In this document: positions 30,611 to 41,835 of the stretch, one piece after another
How the letters are laid out: each line of letters begins with the position of its first letter
Position numbering within the stretch: the first letter of the stretch is position 1
Assembly: GCF_003369915.1 (NCBI RefSeq)
Contig: NC_046673.1
Span: forward strand, 4,696,001-4,760,000
DNA: 64,000 nucleotides
Direction of reading: 5' to 3'
DNA from: Drosophila miranda
Taxonomy: Eukaryota; Arthropoda; Insecta; Diptera; Drosophilidae
Translations under genes and position numbers: made by a program
The notes under the pieces: generated by a model
What the model was told of the DNA's origin: nothing
Seen by the model: the letters and a program-made list of their open reading frames with translations, nothing else
Database searches by the model: none

Positions 30611-32225
30611 ACCGGCTTAATGTAACCTTATAGTCACCACAAATTCGTATGTCACCGTTTGGTTTTAAAATCGGTACCAAAGGTGTTGCCCATTCAGAAC
30701 TAACAACTTGCTCTAAAATTCCATCATCTATGAATTTTCGTAACTGCACTTCAATCTTTTCTTTCCATGCTAATGGTACTGACCTAGGCTTGAAAAATAT
30801 TGGTTTTGCATCTTCTTTTAATAGTAACGATATCGTATTCGTAGTATATGAACCTAAACGAGGCTCAAAAACTTCAGCAAACTCCGATTTAATCTGTTCT
30901 GTAATTACAGAATTTGGTTCATTTACGTACACATTGTTCACCTGCAATAACTCAAAATTAAAAGCTCTCAAAAATGTTCTACCTAGCAAAGGTGGACTCA
31001 CTGCATTGGTTACAACAACAACAATTTGTTTTTTTAGACCTCGATATTCGATCGTTGCATCGTACTCACCAATAACTTTGATTGAATCTCCATTGTAATC
31101 TACATATGGAACTAGACATTTTCTAAGTGGTCTGCTGGTATTTAAGCTTTCGTAAAATGTTTTTGGAACCAATGTGCACGGTGCACCAGTGTCGCAAGCA
31201 ATTTTCGTTATGTTTCCATCAATTTTTACAGGTAAATAATATACTCCATTAGTTGAGGTTGTATCAACGCTATAGATAGAAAAGTTATAATTATCATTAT
31301 CAAAATTATTATCAGAATAGGTGTCATGTTTTGTTTGAGATACATAATTTACGGATTTTTTTGATTTATTTTTACAAATGCTCGCCAAGTGATCTATTTT
31401 TCCACAGCTGTGACATTTGCATGCCTTATACTTGCAATTGTTTGAGTTATGATTTCGCCAGCCACAGTGTGTGCATGGCTGCTGCTTCTTTTCTCTGCCA
31501 GCGTCGCAGTCGTTTTCGCCGTCGCCGTCACCGTCGCTTCTGCCGCCTCTGTAACTCACGTTTCGGTTGCCCTTGAAATGACTTCTGCCGTTGCTCTTTG
31601 CTTGATCTCTGTTCTCGCCTCTTTGCCTCTGCCATTGACTAGTCCCGTTCTTTTGATGCATGTAGTTGACGTTGTGTTCTGTCTTCCTTGTGCTGATCTC
31701 CATGATCATCGCCTTCTTGAGTGCATCAGCCAGAGTTAGATTTTCGTCTTCTTCACATATTCTTTCATATATAGGGTTGGGAAGGCTCATCACAAATTGG
31801 TTTAATACAAACGCTTCCAGATTTGAGCCAAATTTGCATTCCAATGCCAATTGTTTAACTCGAGCATACCACTCCGCTACAGTCTCATCTTCACTTTTTG
31901 TGGACATGTGAAATTTTTTTCTTTCTCTGAATATGAGTGTAGGTGGTGTGTAGTGTGTTTTTAAAATTTCACATAATTCTTTGTATGCTTTTGATACGGG
32001 TGATACCGGATTGCACAAACTATGTAGTACAGTGTAAGCCGCTGTACCGATCGACTTCAACAAAACTGCCTTTTTTGTGTTTTCCTCTTTCACATTCAAT
32101 TCGCACAAATGTATGTCGAATTTTTCCTTCCAAATGCAGAACGTTTCTTGGTGTGGCGAAAACTCAGCAATTGTTGCCATTTGATAGAATGTTGGTGCTT
32201 CATTTTTCGTCATGTTGCTATTCAT
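30611..32225 (-). CDS. gag-pol: Gag, protease and start of RT of the short-LTR gypsy element
   Basis: Starts MNSNMTKNEAPTFYQMATIA. Gag region with FCIWKEKFDIHLCEL, ERKKFHMSTKSEDETVAEWY and MSLPNPIYERICEEDENLTL. Two zinc knuckles (CTHCGWRNHNSNNC, CHSCGKIDHLASIC) follow, separated by a basic, Arg/Gly-rich stretch. The protease has IACDTGAPCTLVPKTFY. The beginning of RT (WATPLVPILKPNGDIRICGD) is cut by the LINE at about 30610 and continues at 28551. No gag/pol frameshift is present. Confidence 0.92.
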
Positions 32226-32296
32226 ATATTATATGCACTTTTAACATGTGTATGTATGTATATTAATACGTTTTATTTTATGCTCGTCGCCAATTA

Positions 32297-32406
32297 TGTA
32301 GTGTATTGACACTCAGACTTAAGCACGCGTTGTCTTCAAGATTCTCTTTTATTCTATATCCCTTGGATGGTGTGACCGTATATAGATATTAATATAATAC
32401 CCAACA
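32297..32406 (-). repeat. 5' LTR (110 bp) of the short-LTR gypsy element
   Basis: Partner of 25818-25927. On the minus strand a possible PBS starting TGGCGACGAGC lies four bases inside it; I cannot assign the tRNA. Confidence 0.9.
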
Positions 32407-32600
32407 ATTTCCCTTGTCAAGACTTCTTCGTCTGACTGTCCTGAAAGTGGTTCGATAAAATCAGCTAAAAACTCCTCGCATTTATTTGAACGAATCGCCG
32501 ACAGGGGTATGTTCTCCTTGTCATCAGCGAAAAACGATCGCATCATATTTTTACACTCTTCAATAGTGAGAGTTCTATCCACTTGTATCAATTGATTTGT
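32407..32600 (-). pseudogene. hAT transposase C-terminal region, part upstream of the gypsy insertion
   Basis: The minus strand has IQVDRTLTIEECKNMMRSFF, then ADDKENIPLSAIRSNKCEEF and EPLSGQSDEEVLTREIV. This leads straight into the dimerisation segment at 25817 when the gypsy insertion is removed, as shown by the uninterrupted copies. It is cut on its N-terminal side by element E. Confidence 0.8.
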
Positions 32601-33828
32601 TAGAAGGCATTAAAGTAACGCAATTCATTTATAATTCTCGCAAACGATGTCGCAAAAGGCTCGCAAGAAATAGTTTTTGCGAGAGTTTTTTTTTGACCCG
32701 TTCCCATTTTGTTCCGTAATAAATAATATTTTTAAATTGTAATATGAAATGAATTTAATGTATATATGTAATATGTATGAACTATGTACTAAAATTTAAG
32801 TTTTTTGCATCACTTTTTTCCAATCTGGCCTTCCGTTCCTGAGCATACTGGAAATATTTTTGAGTTGTATGGTCGAAATCCTGATCGTCGAGCGCAAACT
32901 TCTGTTTAAATGCATCTGTAGAAAATATAAAATATATTAAAAATTGGGGAATTACATGTTCGATATATGTTCGGCTTTTTCTTTTGTAAGACATTTTATT
33001 TATTTTATTAATAATGTACTTACCGATTGGCAGAAATTTCTTTTAAATGCGTAAGAGATGGTAGAGATTTTTAACTTAGCACTGCACAGTTCGACGAAAA
33101 TAATTGAAATGACGGCGCAAGGAACGCACGCTTTATTTGCACTTGTTTCTAATGCTCGACACATGTAAAAAAAGAAAAACACGAATGACTTTTCGACCAC
33201 TAATCTGTCGACACGTCATCTGTCGAGACGTGAACACAAAGCCGAAGGAGAATTGCCGGACCGAAGGCACACGAAGGCTTGCTTTTTTTTGGCTTTCGAC
33301 CGGCAGCACAGTCGAAGCGCACTTTCCTATTGCAAAACTCCCGCTCGCGAGCTCGTTTGCGAGCGTTTTGCGACACAAAACCATATCGCTCGTACACAAG
33401 CTCGCTTGCGATCTCGTTTGCGAGCATTTTGCGGAACTCTCGCAAAAACTATTTCTTGCGAGCCTTTTGCGATATCATGTATGAGCCTTTTGCGATTTCG
33501 TTTGCGAGCCTTTTGCGATATTATTCATGAGTCTTTTTTGATACTGCTAAGGGCTCAAAAGAAAAATATTTGTTTTGATATTATTTTATATCAAAAACGA
33601 CTCCCAAACGATATCGCAAAAGGCTCGCAAATGATATCGCAAAAGGCTCGCAAACGATTCCTCTGCGAGTTATCATAAATGATACTTTCACTGCCACAAA
33701 CTGAACGACACAAGTATCATATTTGTATCATATGCGGGTCCGAATGCGAGCGTTTTGTCGGGTTAAGTCTCGCATTTGACTCGTATGCGATATCATTTGT
33801 GATCGTTTGGTTTGCTGGGTTATAGCAC
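32601..33828 (-). mobile_element. Element E, longer form, inserted in hAT (copy A)
   Basis: A non-hAT insert of about 1.2 kb. Its right end is CCCAGCAAACCAA on the minus strand. It carries many copies of a GCGAGCCTTTTGCGA-like unit and TCGCAAACGAGCTCGC-type inverted palindromes near both ends. In the middle is a promoter-like stretch, a good splice donor (CAATCG|GTAAGT on the minus strand), and a short ORF (32782-32994) starting MSYKRKSRTYIEH with an intron-like AT-rich gap and the FALDDQDFDHTTQKYFQYAQ motif. Subterminal repeat arrays of this kind fit a DNA transposon, but I cannot assign a superfamily. The left end is not defined. Confidence 0.55.
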
Positions 33829-34924
33829 ATTTGATTCACAGACCTTGATGTATGAAGTTTTTGGTCATGTCGTTGGAGAGGACAGCAATGTAATTCCAAA
33901 CTTCGTGGCATGCCGAAATTGTTTTACGATTTTCAAATTTACTGGTGCCACGTCCAATTTGGTCCGGCATAAGTGCTATAAGGCTGTTGGAATACGCCTA
34001 TTCAACTTTCAAATAATAACATTAAATACTACTAACTAATACTATCGATATATTAAGTATTATTATGTTAAGTTAGTCTGGTCACAGTTGAAGTGGACAC
34101 TACTTCCTCTTTCCTTTCTGCTCTCGAATCGAATGTACATATGTGGTACCGGTGTTACAGTCAAAATATAATCAAAGAATATATAAATAATCAATGAACA
34201 AAAAAAACAAATAAAAAAGTGTTTTTTTAATTTAATATCATAACTAGTTAACCAATAAAGGATACCAACTCTGAAGAAAACGATAACGTTTATGAAGGTA
34301 GATGCCGAAACGAAATTATTAGTGACAAAGGTCGTGACGAAGTGGGTCGTTCAAAATTGTCGACCATTTAGTATTATCAGCGATTAAGGTCTTGAAGACG
34401 TTATATCAGTTGCCCTTGATATTTTAAGTCGTTTTGGACCAAACGTAAACATTAGCAGCCTGCTACCTCATCCAACAACGAGATCGCGTAACGACACAGA
34501 CTTATACAATAAGGAACTTCAAGCTGTCACAGAAGAAATAGCCTTAATGAAAGGCAATGACTACACTATCACGTCAGACGCATGGACAGATACCTTTTCG
34601 CAGACGTCCTATTTAGTCCTTCACACTATTTATTTAAAGGAAGCATGAAAACCCGTCTGCTGGAAATGATCTGCATTAAAGGTGAATCTGCAACAAGTTC
34701 GTGTTTATACCCTTACAGAGGGTATTAAATTGTTATCGAAATGTGAAGCAAATGAGGACAACAATTTTTCTTTCTTACTTTTATTTATTTGCAGGCACAT
34801 TAATTCGCACTAAGGTGGAACAATGTTTGAATTCTTTTGGGTTAGATTTAAACGACGCCATCATTGTTACAGACAGTGGATCAAACATGATATCTGCATT
34901 TAAGGAATCAGCTCAGATTCATTG
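33829..34924 (+). pseudogene. hAT transposase N-terminal half (BED finger and first catalytic region)
   Basis: A BED-type zinc finger is visible from about 33880 (ACRNCFTIFKF, SNLVRHKCYK), followed by an intron-like or non-coding stretch. From 34262 there is a transposase-like frame with VALDILSRFGPNVNISSLLP and TITSDAWTDTFSQTSYLVLH, whose TSDAWT is the hAT first catalytic Asp region. Two stops interrupt it. A downstream segment (LIRTKVEQCLNSFGLDLNDA, IIVTDSGSNMISAFKESAQI) holds the second Asp region. The reading frame is cut at 34924 by the BEL element and continues at 42148. Copy C holds the same at 60703-61798. Confidence 0.85.
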
Positions 34925-35231
34925 TGTTGTCGAGAAAAATTAGCTTGTATATACTTAGTTTTAAGCAAGGGCACAGATACCCTACATAAAGAAAAAAGAG
35001 AGAAGAAAAATGGCCACACTATGAAAAGACAAGAAGGTCACATTAGTTTGAGCAGTCGAAGAAAGAGCGGGTAGAAAAGACGAAGCGTGCGTAGATATAT
35101 TACCTACATATAAGAATAAAATGTATTAACCTCCTTTTGCAAATAGGAAATAAAACGCAACCAACGCCTAAGTACCTATGAAGATAAGCGATTGTGTTTT
35201 ATCCGCAATTCTCACGTTCCTGGACTCAACA
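34925..35231 (+). repeat. 5' LTR of the BEL/Pao element
   Basis: TGTTGTCGAG to CTGGACTCAACA, 307 bp. It differs from the 3' LTR at one position (AAGAAGGTC versus AAGGAGGTC). Confidence 0.92.
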
Positions 35232-35608
35232 TCTTTTATTTCGCTTCTTGGAAGCCAATGACGCTAGAGTTCTTGGAGTTTGTATGAAGACGGGCAGAGA
35301 CTCGTGGTGCAAGCACTGAAGTATACTGGACATTGGAGAAGCGACGGAACCCACAAGGAGACGGTCATCTCGCTCGTGGGTGGATAATAAACATTGCAGA
35401 ACACGGAGGCCAACGTGGGTGCGCACGTCAGGCAGCTGAAAAAAGCGCACATTTATATGTATGTATGCGAGATCGTGCACATACTGCCATCTCGCTCTAA
35501 CCAACGAAGTTCTTGCGGGCCAGCAACTAGAGGCTTGAGTGCGCAGTTGGCTGATGAAATCGAGTGAAAATTTCTGGATTGTGGTTTGTTTGGTAAGTGC
35601 CAATTTGA
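35232..35608. other. BEL leader region
   Basis: Untranslated stretch between the 5' LTR and gag. I could not match the bases after the LTR to a particular tRNA 3' end. No gene. Confidence 0.5.
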
Positions 35609-36976
35609 TTGTTGATTTGGGGAAAGGTTAGTCTACGGGTGATGATTACCAGAGCAATGAGCAAATTAAGGGCAACGGATGAAATGGACGAGGACAACGT
35701 TGAGATGGGAAAAGTGGAAAGAGAATCCGCGCAAGGTGAAGCCTCAAATATGGAGGGGGCCGGGCCCGGCACATCAAAAGAAGCCCAATCACATGGCGTT
35801 GTTAACGTTATGATGGAGATGTGGCGCCAAATGCAAGAAGGTCAGCGGGCCAATGCAATGCAAATGCAGCAGTTCCAAATGGAAGTTCTGCGGATGAATC
35901 AAATTCAAATGGAAAAAACTAATATACGTCTGCGATCCCTTGGTATTAGTGGAAGGACAACTGGCGAGCCAGGACCACAATCAACCATGGCTGAGCCCTC
36001 AGCGATATCAGACGCAGTCTCATCACCAAGGCAACCGGTTCCTTCTCAGGAAACGCAAAGAAAATTGTACGATCTACCGGAGTTTAATGGTGCTCCCGAA
36101 GAGTGGCCAATGTTCAACGAAGCTTTCACTATGACCACTGCAGAGTACGGATACAGTGACAGGCAAAATTTGTTACGCCTCCAAAAGGCAATAAAGGGCA
36201 AGGCTAGGGAGACCGTTGAATGTTTGCTTATTCACAGTTCTAACGTTTCAAATATTTTAGAGACCCTTAAACAAAATTTTGGTAGACCGGAGAAACTCGT
36301 AAAAAGCCAGATTAGTCACGTTAGAGAATTTCCGAGCATTCGCGAAGGGAGATTGGAACAATTAGTAGAGTTCAAAATGAAGGTACAAAACTTGGCTTCA
36401 TTCTTAGAAGCAGCTAACGAACATCAGCAGTTAAAAAACCCAAAATTAATGGAGGAGTTAATCTTAAAGTTGCCAGTGCAACAGAGACTGGAGTGGGCAC
36501 GCCATTCCAAGCAACTAGGAGATGAAAAATCGATCAGTCATTTAAGTCTATGGCTTCAGGGATTGGCCGAAGAAGTGCAAGACGCAGGATTGGTTGACGA
36601 TCAGGCGACGTTCAAGCCAAAGAAGGAAAAGTCGAGACTATTCCATGCAAACGACATCGGACTTGTAACCATGAAGGCGTGCTCCGCATGCAATGGGAAA
36701 CACGACTTGGAAAACTGTAACTCATTTGCCCAGTTAGAACTTGAAAAAAAATGGCAGCATGTAAGGGAAAGAAAATTATGCTTCAATTGCCTAAAGTACG
36801 GCCATCGTAGTCAAAAATGTAGACGACATCACCAATGTGGACTTGATGGATGTGCCAAACGCATTCACCGTTTGCTCCATGCAGAATCAGTTAATCAACC
36901 AGGCGAGGAAGTAAAGTTCACAGGAACAGCAACGCATGAGGCTAGCTCACTGATTTGGATGAAGGTTCTGCAGTAA
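35609..36976 (+). CDS. gag: BEL/Pao Gag
   Basis: 455 codons. The N-terminus is Met/Gln/Glu-rich and may form a coiled coil (MQEGQRANAMQMQQFQMEV). Residues around 150-330 are the DUF1759-like Gag domain (LYDLPEFNGAPEEWPMFNEA, LRLQKAIKGKARETVECLLI, EELILKLPVQQRLEWARH). The C-terminus has CCHC-type fingers (CSACNGKHDLENC; CFNCLKYGHRSQKC). The first ATG may be 35609, but the one at 35642 (MITRAMSKLRATDEMDEDN) fits better with the family start. It ends by frameshift just before the protease. The copy at 62483-63850 has one visible amino-acid difference (A/G near residue 332) and ends at the same point. Confidence 0.9.
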   Translation: MLIWGKVSLRVMITRAMSKLRATDEMDEDNVEMGKVERESAQGEASNMEGAGPGTSKEAQSHGVVNVMMEMWRQMQEGQRANAMQMQQFQMEVLRMNQIQMEKTNIRLRSLGISGRTTGEPGPQSTMAEPSAISDAVSSPRQPVPSQETQRKLYDLPEFNGAPEEWPMFNEAFTMTTAEYGYSDRQNLLRLQKAIKGKARETVECLLIHSSNVSNILETLKQNFGRPEKLVKSQISHVREFPSIREGRLEQLVEFKMKVQNLASFLEAANEHQQLKNPKLMEELILKLPVQQRLEWARHSKQLGDEKSISHLSLWLQGLAEEVQDAGLVDDQATFKPKKEKSRLFHANDIGLVTMKACSACNGKHDLENCNSFAQLELEKKWQHVRERKLCFNCLKYGHRSQKCRRHHQCGLDGCAKRIHRLLHAESVNQPGEEVKFTGTATHEASSLIWMKVLQ

Positions 36977-37641
36977 CCCTTATAAATGAAAGCCTGGCAG
37001 ACGAGTTAGGATTACATGGGCCCAAAGAAAGTCTGACATTGCAATGGTTTGGAGAAAAGACATCAACGGAATTGGTCAGCCGATTTAATATTGGAATATC
37101 TGATGAACGTGGAGGCAAGGTCTATGCACTAAACGGAGTAAGGACTATTAAGGATTTACGGCTGCCGAAGCAATCCGTAAACATGTCTGAGCTAAGCTCG
37201 CAATACCCACACATAAAGAGTATTCCTGTGAAAGGCTATAGAAATGCTAGACCTGAAATACTAATCGGACTAGATAACCTACATTTGATAGCTCCAAAGC
37301 AAATGAGATCTATGGGATACGTTGGGCCAGCCATTGCATTAACCAATCTGGGATGGGTTGCGTATGGAAAATGTCGCGGAGAATCAGGACCCATGAGTAA
37401 TGTAAAGGCCGTACATCTGGTTAAACACAATGACGAGCACATTGAACAGTTGGTGCGAGACTACATCACGAATTCGGAAATGGATGTGCGGATTGTGAAA
37501 AACCACGTAGAAAGTCGAGAAACTGAGAGATCGAACCGATTGCTATCAACCACGACAAAACGTATTGGTGACCGTTTTGAAACGGGAAGTGTGGATGTGT
37601 GGATGACGTCGTCTTGCCTGACAGCAAGAAAATGGCAATAA
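36955..37641 (+). pseudogene. BEL/Pao protease region, frameshifted
   Basis: The frame begins with DEGSAVTLINESLADELGLH, where DEGS is the catalytic Asp region of the A17-type peptidase. It continues with PHIKSIPVKGYRNARPEILI, GLDNLHLIAPKQ and TNLGWVAYGKC. It is offset one frame from gag and again from RT. Since BEL elements normally use one long frame, these are probably inactivating frameshifts. The gag/PR one is also present in copy C, so it predates the duplication. Confidence 0.85.
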
Positions 37642-39184
37642 AGAGACAATTGTCTTTGGAAAGAAAATTTATACATGATCCAGAGTACTACAAAAAATAC
37701 TGCGACCTGATGGAAGCATACGAAGAAAAGTCATACATTCGGCATATCACAAGCAATGAACTGGAAGTGGACAAGAAAAAAGAATGGTTCCTGCCTCATT
37801 TTGGGGTCTTAAATCCTAACAAGCCCAGCAAGTTGAGAATTGTTTTCGACGCGGCTGCAGAAGTCGATGGAGTGTCGTTAAACTCCATGCTCATGACTGG
37901 CCCCGACGGGTATCAATCCCTAACGGACATTCTTATGAGGTTCAGACAGAAACCGATTGGAGTCTGTGCTGACATAGCAGAAATGTTCCACCAAGTCATA
38001 ATACGAAAGGAGGATCGATGTGCCCAACGCATACTATGGAGGAAGAATCCAGGCGACGAGATGAAGGAGTATGAAATGCAGGTCATAACCTTTGGAGCCA
38101 AATGTTCACCGGCCTCTGCTCAATATGTGAAAAATAGAAACGCACTTGAATTTAAGGAATCGTATCCAGATGTGGTGATTGCCATTATTAAAAACCATTA
38201 TGTGGACGATTTGGTGCATTGTTTTTCATCCGAAGAATCGGCTGTGAGAGTCGTGAAGGAGATAGTTGACATTCACAAAAAGGGAGGATTCGAACTGAGA
38301 AAGTTTGTGTCCAATTCGAAATTCTTCAACAAGGTTTTTGGTAACGAACAAGTAGCTGAACCCATAACTCTTGATAGGGATGAATCTTCGCATTATCAAA
38401 AGGTCCTGGGAATGTACTGGTGTACACGCAGCGACGAATTTGGGTTCTCACTTTCGTTTAACAAAATTGACGCATCAATCTTTTCAGAATCAAGAATACC
38501 GTCTAAGCGAGAAGTATTGCGAGTGGTTATGTCTGTGTTTGACCCATTTGGAATTCTAGCCGAATATTCCCTGATCGCTAAACTGCTTCTGCAGTCAATA
38601 TGGCAAAAGCGAACAGAGTGGGACCAGCCAATTGAGGGCGACGATATAAAGCAATGGAAATGTTGGTTGCGCAGCCTAAGCCAAGCATGCAAGATAAGGA
38701 TACCCCGATGTTACGCTGAAGAGTTCTTTGGGGAACCAATTGAACTACACATATTTTGCGATGCGAGTGAGTCAGCTTATGCAGCAGTTGGATACTGGCG
38801 CATACGTACGAAATCTGGATGGAAGTCCGCATTTATAATGGGAAAGACCAAGTGTGCCCCAATGAAACTATCGACCATACCCAGGCTCGAGCTACAGGCG
38901 GCAGTGCTAGGAACTCGTCTCAGGAAATGTATTCTTGAGGGTCACGACGTCAACCCCAAATGTGTCCACATGTGGTCCGACTCCAAGACTGTCTTAGCAT
39001 GGATTAAATCAGATCACAGAAAATATAAGCCATATGTAGGACACAGAATTGACGAGATACTTGAGGCCACAAGGTTGGAAGATTGGCATTGGGTGCCTAC
39101 TAAGGATAACCCGGCAGACTTTGGCACCAAACTCAGATCTGGAACTCGAGAAACCTCCTGGTTGAGAGGCCCCCAATTCCTTCA
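37599..39184 (+). pseudogene. BEL/Pao reverse transcriptase and RNase H
   Basis: RT motifs: SKLRIVFDAAAEVDGVSLNS, LTDILMRFRQKPIGVCADIA, EMFHQVIIRKEDRCAQRI, VITFGAKCSPASAQYVK and HYVDDLVHCF (YVDD). RNase H: ELHIFCDASESAYAAVGYW, IPRLELQAAVLGTRL and MWSDSKTVLAWIKSD. It then runs into WHWVPTKDNPADFGTKLRSG. The open frame beyond 39184 (to 39275) is inserted hAT sequence, so the true domain ends at the template-switch junction. Confidence 0.88.
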
Positions 39185-40243
39185 CTACTTCCTCTTTCCT
39201 TTCTGCTCTCGAATCGAATGTACATATGTGGTACCGGTGTTACAGTCAAAATATTATCAAAGAATATATAAATAATCAATGAACAAAAAAAACAAATAAA
39301 AAAGTGTTTTTTTAATTTAATATCATAACTAGTTAACCAATAAAGGATACCAACTCTGAAGAAAACGATAACGTTTATGAAGGTAGATGCCGAAACGAAA
39401 TTATTAGTGACAAAGGTCGTGACGAAGTGGGTCGTTCAAAATTGTCGACCATTTAGTATTATCAGCGATTAAGGTCTTGAAGACGTTATATCAGTTGCCC
39501 TTGATATTTTAAGTCGTTTTGGACCAAACGTAAACATTAGCAGCCTGCTACCTCATCCAACAACGAGATCGCGTAACGACACAGACTTATACAATAAGGA
39601 ACTTCAAGCTGTCACAGAAGAAATAGTCTTAATGAAAGGCAATGACTACACTATCACGTCAGACGCATGGACAGATACCTTTTCGCAGACGTCCTATTTA
39701 GTCCTTCACACTATTTATTTAAAGGAAGCATGAAAACCCGTCTGCTGGAAATGATCTGCATTAAAGGTGAATATGCAACAAGTTCGTGTTTATACCCTTA
39801 CAGAGGGTATTAAATTGTTATCGAAATGTGAAGCAAATGAGGACAACAATTTTTCTTTCTTACTTTTATTTATTTGCAGGCACATTAATTCGCACTAAGG
39901 TGGAACAATGTTTGAATTCTTTTGGGTTAGATTTAAACGACGCCATTATTGTTACAGACAGTGGATCAAACATGATATCTGCATTTAAGGAATCAGCTCA
40001 GATTCATTGTGTTGTCGAGAAAAATTAGCTTGTATATACTTAGTTTTACGCAAGGGCACAGATACTGCCATACTGGTGAAAATATAAGCCATATGTAGGA
40101 CACAGAATTGACGAGATACTTGAGGCCACAAGGTTGGAAGATTGGCATTGGGTGCCTACTAAGGATAACCCGGCAGACTTTGGCACCAAACTCAGATCTG
40201 GAACTCGAGAAACCTCCTGGTTGAGAGGCCCCCAATTCCTTCA
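39185..40243 (+). repeat. Template-switch insertion inside BEL
   Basis: 39185-40065 is a near-identical copy of hAT plus the first 56 bases of the BEL LTR (34100-34980). About 12 bases of filler (TGCCATACTGGT) follow. Then 40078-40243 repeats the BEL segment 39019-39184. The left junction has a CA microhomology. The inserted copy differs from 34100-34980 at five or so bases, at one of which (AGTCTT) it agrees with copy C. Confidence 0.92.
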
Positions 40244-41802
40244 AGAGGACGCAAGTCAATGGAATCTAGGAACTTCAGACGTTGGTGACACGGAACTGGA
40301 ACTAAGAAGCAAGTTTACGTTATCAATCAATGAGATGTCTTCAGATGGATCTGTCAATATCGTATTCAGGGAGTTGCTGGAAAGGTTCTCTTCATTTACA
40401 AGGCTGATGCGAGTTGTCGCTTGGGTCTACAGGATGTGTGATCGTAAGATCAAACGAAAAGTCTACCTTGATGTAGCTGAAATTGAAGAAGCTGTACTCA
40501 TAGTGATCCGCAATGTACATGATGTTGCATTTCATGATGAGCGGGTGGTGCTATTGACTGGACAGTCCATCGAAAAGAACAGCAAGCTGTGGAAGTTTTC
40601 TCCGATCATAGACGGAAGAGGAGTGATCCGCATGAATGGGCGTATTAATAACGCATGTTCGGTTGGAGAAGAAACCAGGCGTCTAATATTAATGCCCCAA
40701 GGGCATCACGTTACAAAATTGATCGTGCGACATTATCACGAGCTATGGAAACACCAGAATGAAAACACAATTATAGCAGAAATACGCAGAAAGTACTACA
40801 TACCACACTGCCGACAGGAGGTTCACCGTGCAGCTAGAAATTGTATGACTTGTAAAATCCAGAGAGCTTCACCAAAAATGCCATTAATGGGACAACTTCC
40901 TAAGGACAGACTCTCTCCGTACGTACGCCCATTCTCATATTGTGGAATCGACTATATGGGACCGTTTCTGGTTGTAAGAGGAAGAAGTACCGAGAAACGC
41001 TGGATATGCCTTACAATAAGAGCAATTCATTTTGAAATTGCCAGGGACAGATACGTGTCTTCGAGTATTGCATAACTTCATGGGGCGGCGCGGAAGACCA
41101 GTAAGAATCCGATCTGACAATGGTACCAATTTGGTGGGAGCTGAGCGTGAATTGAAAAGAAAATTACAGGACCTCGATCACATTAGAATAGCGAACGAGC
41201 TGTCAACCAAGCAGATCGAATGGCTGTTTAATTACCCGCTAAACCCCCATGCAGGTGGGTGCTGGGAAAGATTGGTACGCAGTGTGAAGAGGGCCATAGG
41301 ACACGCGCTGCATGACAAAAACCTGAAAGAAGACATACTGTATAGCCTAATGTGTAACGCTGAAAACATAGTAAATTCCAGACCGCCTACACACATTGCT
41401 CTGGATAACCCCACAGACGATCCGATAACCCCTAATCACTTTCTTTTAGGTTCTCCCAATTCTAGCCAGACACCACATCCACAAGAGGAGAAGTACCAGC
41501 CAACTCGAAAGGAATGGCGCATCGCTCAGCAGATCTCACACTCATTTTGGAACAAGTGGCTCAATGAGTACCTACCAGACCTATGCAGACGGACAAAGTG
41601 GCATCACCCAGTGCCACCACTCGTTGAAATGGACATTGTTCTTATCTGTGATAAGAACCTTCATCGATCTCAATGGAAAAAGGGAGTTATTCTAGCAGTC
41701 ACGCCTGGACGCGACGGACAGGTTCGCTCAGCCACTGTAAAGACGACGGCTGGAGTTCTACACCGCCCAACCTGTATGCTGGCAAAGCTAGACATATTGT
41801 GA
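40244..41802 (+). pseudogene. BEL/Pao integrase region, frameshifted
   Basis: Begins after the duplicated RNase H end. HHCC-type finger: VRHYHELWKHQNENTII, CMTCKIQRASPK. Catalytic region: FSYCGIDYMGPFLVV, then a frameshift at about 41050, then IRSDNGTNLVGAERELKRKL and PHAGGCWERLVRSVKRAIG. The last gives the third acidic residue in the BEL-type GG-WERLVRSVK context. The C-terminal part has TKWHHPVPPLVEMDIVLICD (DUF5641-like). A few residues appear missing around the frameshift. Confidence 0.85.
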
Positions 41803-41835
41803 ATCACGAGCGTGCTTGATTCACGGTGGTGGGGA

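Larger units (their letters stand above)
25818..32406 (-). mobile_element. Ty3/gypsy retrotransposon with 110-bp LTRs
   Basis: Minus-strand element flanked by the 5-bp duplication ATTTC (25813-25817 and 32407-32411). The empty site is seen at copy C near 59280 and in copy B. The LTRs are very short (110 bp) and differ at one position, so the insertion is recent. It encodes a single gag-pol frame with no env. A non-LTR element (28552-30609) interrupts it within RT. Present in copy A only, so it came in after the duplication or was never in C. Confidence 0.95.
14687..37126 (+). repeat. Segmental duplication, copy A (direct partner of 47808-64000)
   Basis: The order and orientation of all blocks match 47808-64000: P end, minisatellite, integrase fragment, deleted gypsy, hAT end, DINE-1, gene-like block, vasa (minus), element E, hAT N-half and BEL. 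Copy A additionally has the gypsy insertion at 25818-32411. It differs by small indels: 40 bp near 16525, about 79 bp near 19290, 8 bp in the GACAGACGG tract, and one rather than two 254-bp units. The partner runs off the window end. Confidence 0.95.

Noticed and set aside
39185..39275. C-terminal end of the 558-codon BEL ORF
   Set aside because: These codons come from the inserted hAT sequence, not from BEL.
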